This document shows, piece by piece, positions 11,935 to 13,271 of a stretch of 13,271 nt of DNA. The notes beneath the pieces are model-generated. The model had not been told where the DNA came from. It saw only the letters and a list, made by a program, of their open reading frames with translations, and ran no database searches. Source of the DNA: Zoogloeaceae bacterium (lineage in GTDB: Bacteria > Pseudomonadota > Gammaproteobacteria > Burkholderiales > Rhodocyclaceae); assembly GCA_031259605.1 (NCBI GenBank), contig JAIRLE010000061.1, forward strand, positions 1 to 13,271. The letters are read 5' to 3'. The position numbers and the translations under genes are program-made. The stretch's first letter is position 1, and the number at the start of each line of letters is the position of its first letter.

Positions 11935-13271
11935 ATGAATCGGCTTACCGGCATCAAACTGGGCGCTGCGCTGGCGGTCTTGGCAGTGGCGATCATTGTG
12001 GTACTGGGCATTGCGTTGGGACAAAATCTGCGCAGCGGCGACACATCGCGGGCAAAGGAGGCGACCTCACCGGAACTCGAAGCCTTCGAGGAAGCCAGCG
12101 CCGGCCCCATCGATCTGGTCGATCTCAATAACCGCGATCTCGACGGTTCGCCCGCCCTGGCGCTCACTTTCACCCAACCTCTGGATGCGCGCGCGAGCTA
12201 TGATGAATTCATCCAGGTGTTCGAAATGCCCTTGCGCAGCCAGGACAAAAAAACCTCGCGCGGCAACGAATACGAGGATGAGGACGATTCCCGTCCCCGC
12301 GTCCAGGCGACCGTTGCCAGCACCGAACCCGCCGACGTGGACATCGAAGGCGGCACGCTCGTCAAGGGTTCCTGGGTGGTGGGCGAAAATCCCCGTCTTT
12401 TGTTTTTCCCCCACATCAAGCCGGAAACCCGGTATGTGGTGCGTGTCTCGCCCGGCGTTCCGTCCAGGGGCGGGCAAAAGACGGGAGCCGAATCGCGTTA
12501 CGGCATCCTGACTGCGGCGGTTTCCCCGGCCTATTATTTCGCCAGCAAGGGCATGGTGCTGCCCGCCCGGCAAAACGGCGGCCTGCCGGTCGTCACCGTC
12601 AATGTGCCGGAAGTCGATATTCAATTCCTGAAGGTGAAGCCCGAACAGCTTTCCCGCTTCCTGGATCGCGTGCTGGGCGGAAACAAGGCGGAAGAGGACG
12701 AAGAATACTATTACTACGTCAGCACCAGCCTGAAAGGCGCGGTCAACAACTGGGAACTGGATCGTTTCCATCACTTGACGGAGAGCGTCTACACAGGGCG
12801 CTTTCTCACCGAACCCAAGGAAAACCGGCGCGGCGTGACCTTCATTCCCGTGGAAGACATCAAGGAACTCTCGGAACCCGGCATCTATATCGCGGTCATG
12901 AGCCAACCCAACCGTTTTCGCTACGATTACCAGGTCACATACTTTTATACGAGTAATCTGGGCTTGCATACCCGGCTTTTCGAGAAGGGAGCGGACGCCT
13001 ATGTCAGCGCCCTGGACAAGGGGACAGCCATTGCCGGAGTGGAAGTCTCCTGGCTCGATCAGCATGGCAAGATCCTCCTGCAAGGCAAGACGGACAAGGA
13101 CGGTCGCGCGCATTTCGCGGAACGGCCAGAAAATGCCAAGATCATCATGGCGCGCCAGGACAAACAGGTTTCCCTGATTGCCTTGCGGGAACCGGCGCTG
13201 GATTTGTCCGAATACGATATCGGCGGTTTCCCGGGACGGGCGGTGAGCCTGTTCGCCTATTCCGGGCGCAA
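11935..13271 (+). CDS. YfaS-type alpha-2-macroglobulin family protein, N-terminal part (runs off right edge)
   Basis: Open for 445 codons to the window end; full family members exceed 1500 residues. Residues about 8-28 form one hydrophobic segment after a short basic start, giving a signal anchor or uncleaved signal. No lipobox cysteine is present, unlike enterobacterial YfaS/ECAM lipoproteins. The following part reads as beta-rich macroglobulin-type domains: LALTFTQPLD with FEMPL, then PHIKPETRYVVRV, YYFASKGMVLPA, and an MG2-like stretch YFYTSNLGLHTRLFEKGADA followed by GVEVSWLDQHGK and TDKDGRAHF. Acidic patches occur near 110-117 and 251-257. Such proteins are thought to trap proteases in the periplasm and usually pair with a PbpC-type penicillin-binding protein, not visible here. 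GGAGG lies 11 bases before the ATG; an in-frame ATG at 11917 is possible. Confidence 0.85.
   Translation, partial: MNRLTGIKLGAALAVLAVAIIVVLGIALGQNLRSGDTSRAKEATSPELEAFEEASAGPIDLVDLNNRDLDGSPALALTFTQPLDARASYDEFIQVFEMPLRSQDKKTSRGNEYEDEDDSRPRVQATVASTEPADVDIEGGTLVKGSWVVGENPRLLFFPHIKPETRYVVRVSPGVPSRGGQKTGAESRYGILTAAVSPAYYFASKGMVLPARQNGGLPVVTVNVPEVDIQFLKVKPEQLSRFLDRVLGGNKAEEDEEYYYYVSTSLKGAVNNWELDRFHHLTESVYTGRFLTEPKENRRGVTFIPVEDIKELSEPGIYIAVMSQPNRFRYDYQVTYFYTSNLGLHTRLFEKGADAYVSALDKGTAIAGVEVSWLDQHGKILLQGKTDKDGRAHFAERPENAKIIMARQDKQVSLIALREPALDLSEYDIGGFPGRAVSLFAYSGR

Noticed and set aside
12067..13113. 348-residue minus-strand frame at the right end
   Set aside because: Antisense to the macroglobulin-family gene, which stays open to the window edge with domain features.

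Overview
The window looks like chromosomal DNA of a GC-rich betaproteobacterium. The assimilatory sulfate-reduction order (cysB divergent from cysI-DUF934, then an Fe-S type cysH) is typical of that group, and a Rhodocyclales-like host is my inference. No rRNA, complete tRNA or CRISPR array was found.

Left end (1-1305): the first codons of tgt (tRNA-guanine transglycosylase) run off the left edge on the minus strand. They are followed by a small outer-membrane-type lipoprotein gene. Two copies of a 164-bp structured repeat lie here, at 162-325 (+) and 1078-1241 (-).

Sulfur block (1306-5727): a CysB-like LysR regulator diverges from cysI (siroheme sulfite reductase) and an overlapping DUF934 gene. 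A separate cysH (APS-type reductase, with all Fe-S cysteines) follows. Together these take APS to sulfite to sulfide, with CysB as the likely activator. The block is bracketed by repeat copies 2 and 3 in inverted orientation. In each copy the terminator-like end lies just downstream of the neighbouring cys transcript.

Restriction-modification block (5888-7787, minus): an N6-adenine methyltransferase very like E. coli YhdJ (ATGCAT) overlaps by 14 bp a protein that is probably its restriction partner. The 3' end of the partner runs into repeat copy 3, so its last ~55 codons are repeat sequence. Both genes are visibly AT-richer than their surroundings.

Pigment/lipid block (7846-11329, minus): four tightly packed genes in the order darA-darB-131aa-btrH. 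DarA and DarB are the dialkylresorcinol cyclase and ketosynthase known from flexirubin-type clusters. The BtrH-like protein is a likely acyltransferase. No acyl carrier protein or aryl-polyene genes are visible. The ~590-bp region beyond holds a perfect TATAAT on the darA strand and a decayed 3' half of a tRNA, which may mark an old integration boundary.

Right end (11935-13271, plus): the first 445 codons of a large YfaS-type alpha-2-macroglobulin family protein, cut by the window edge.
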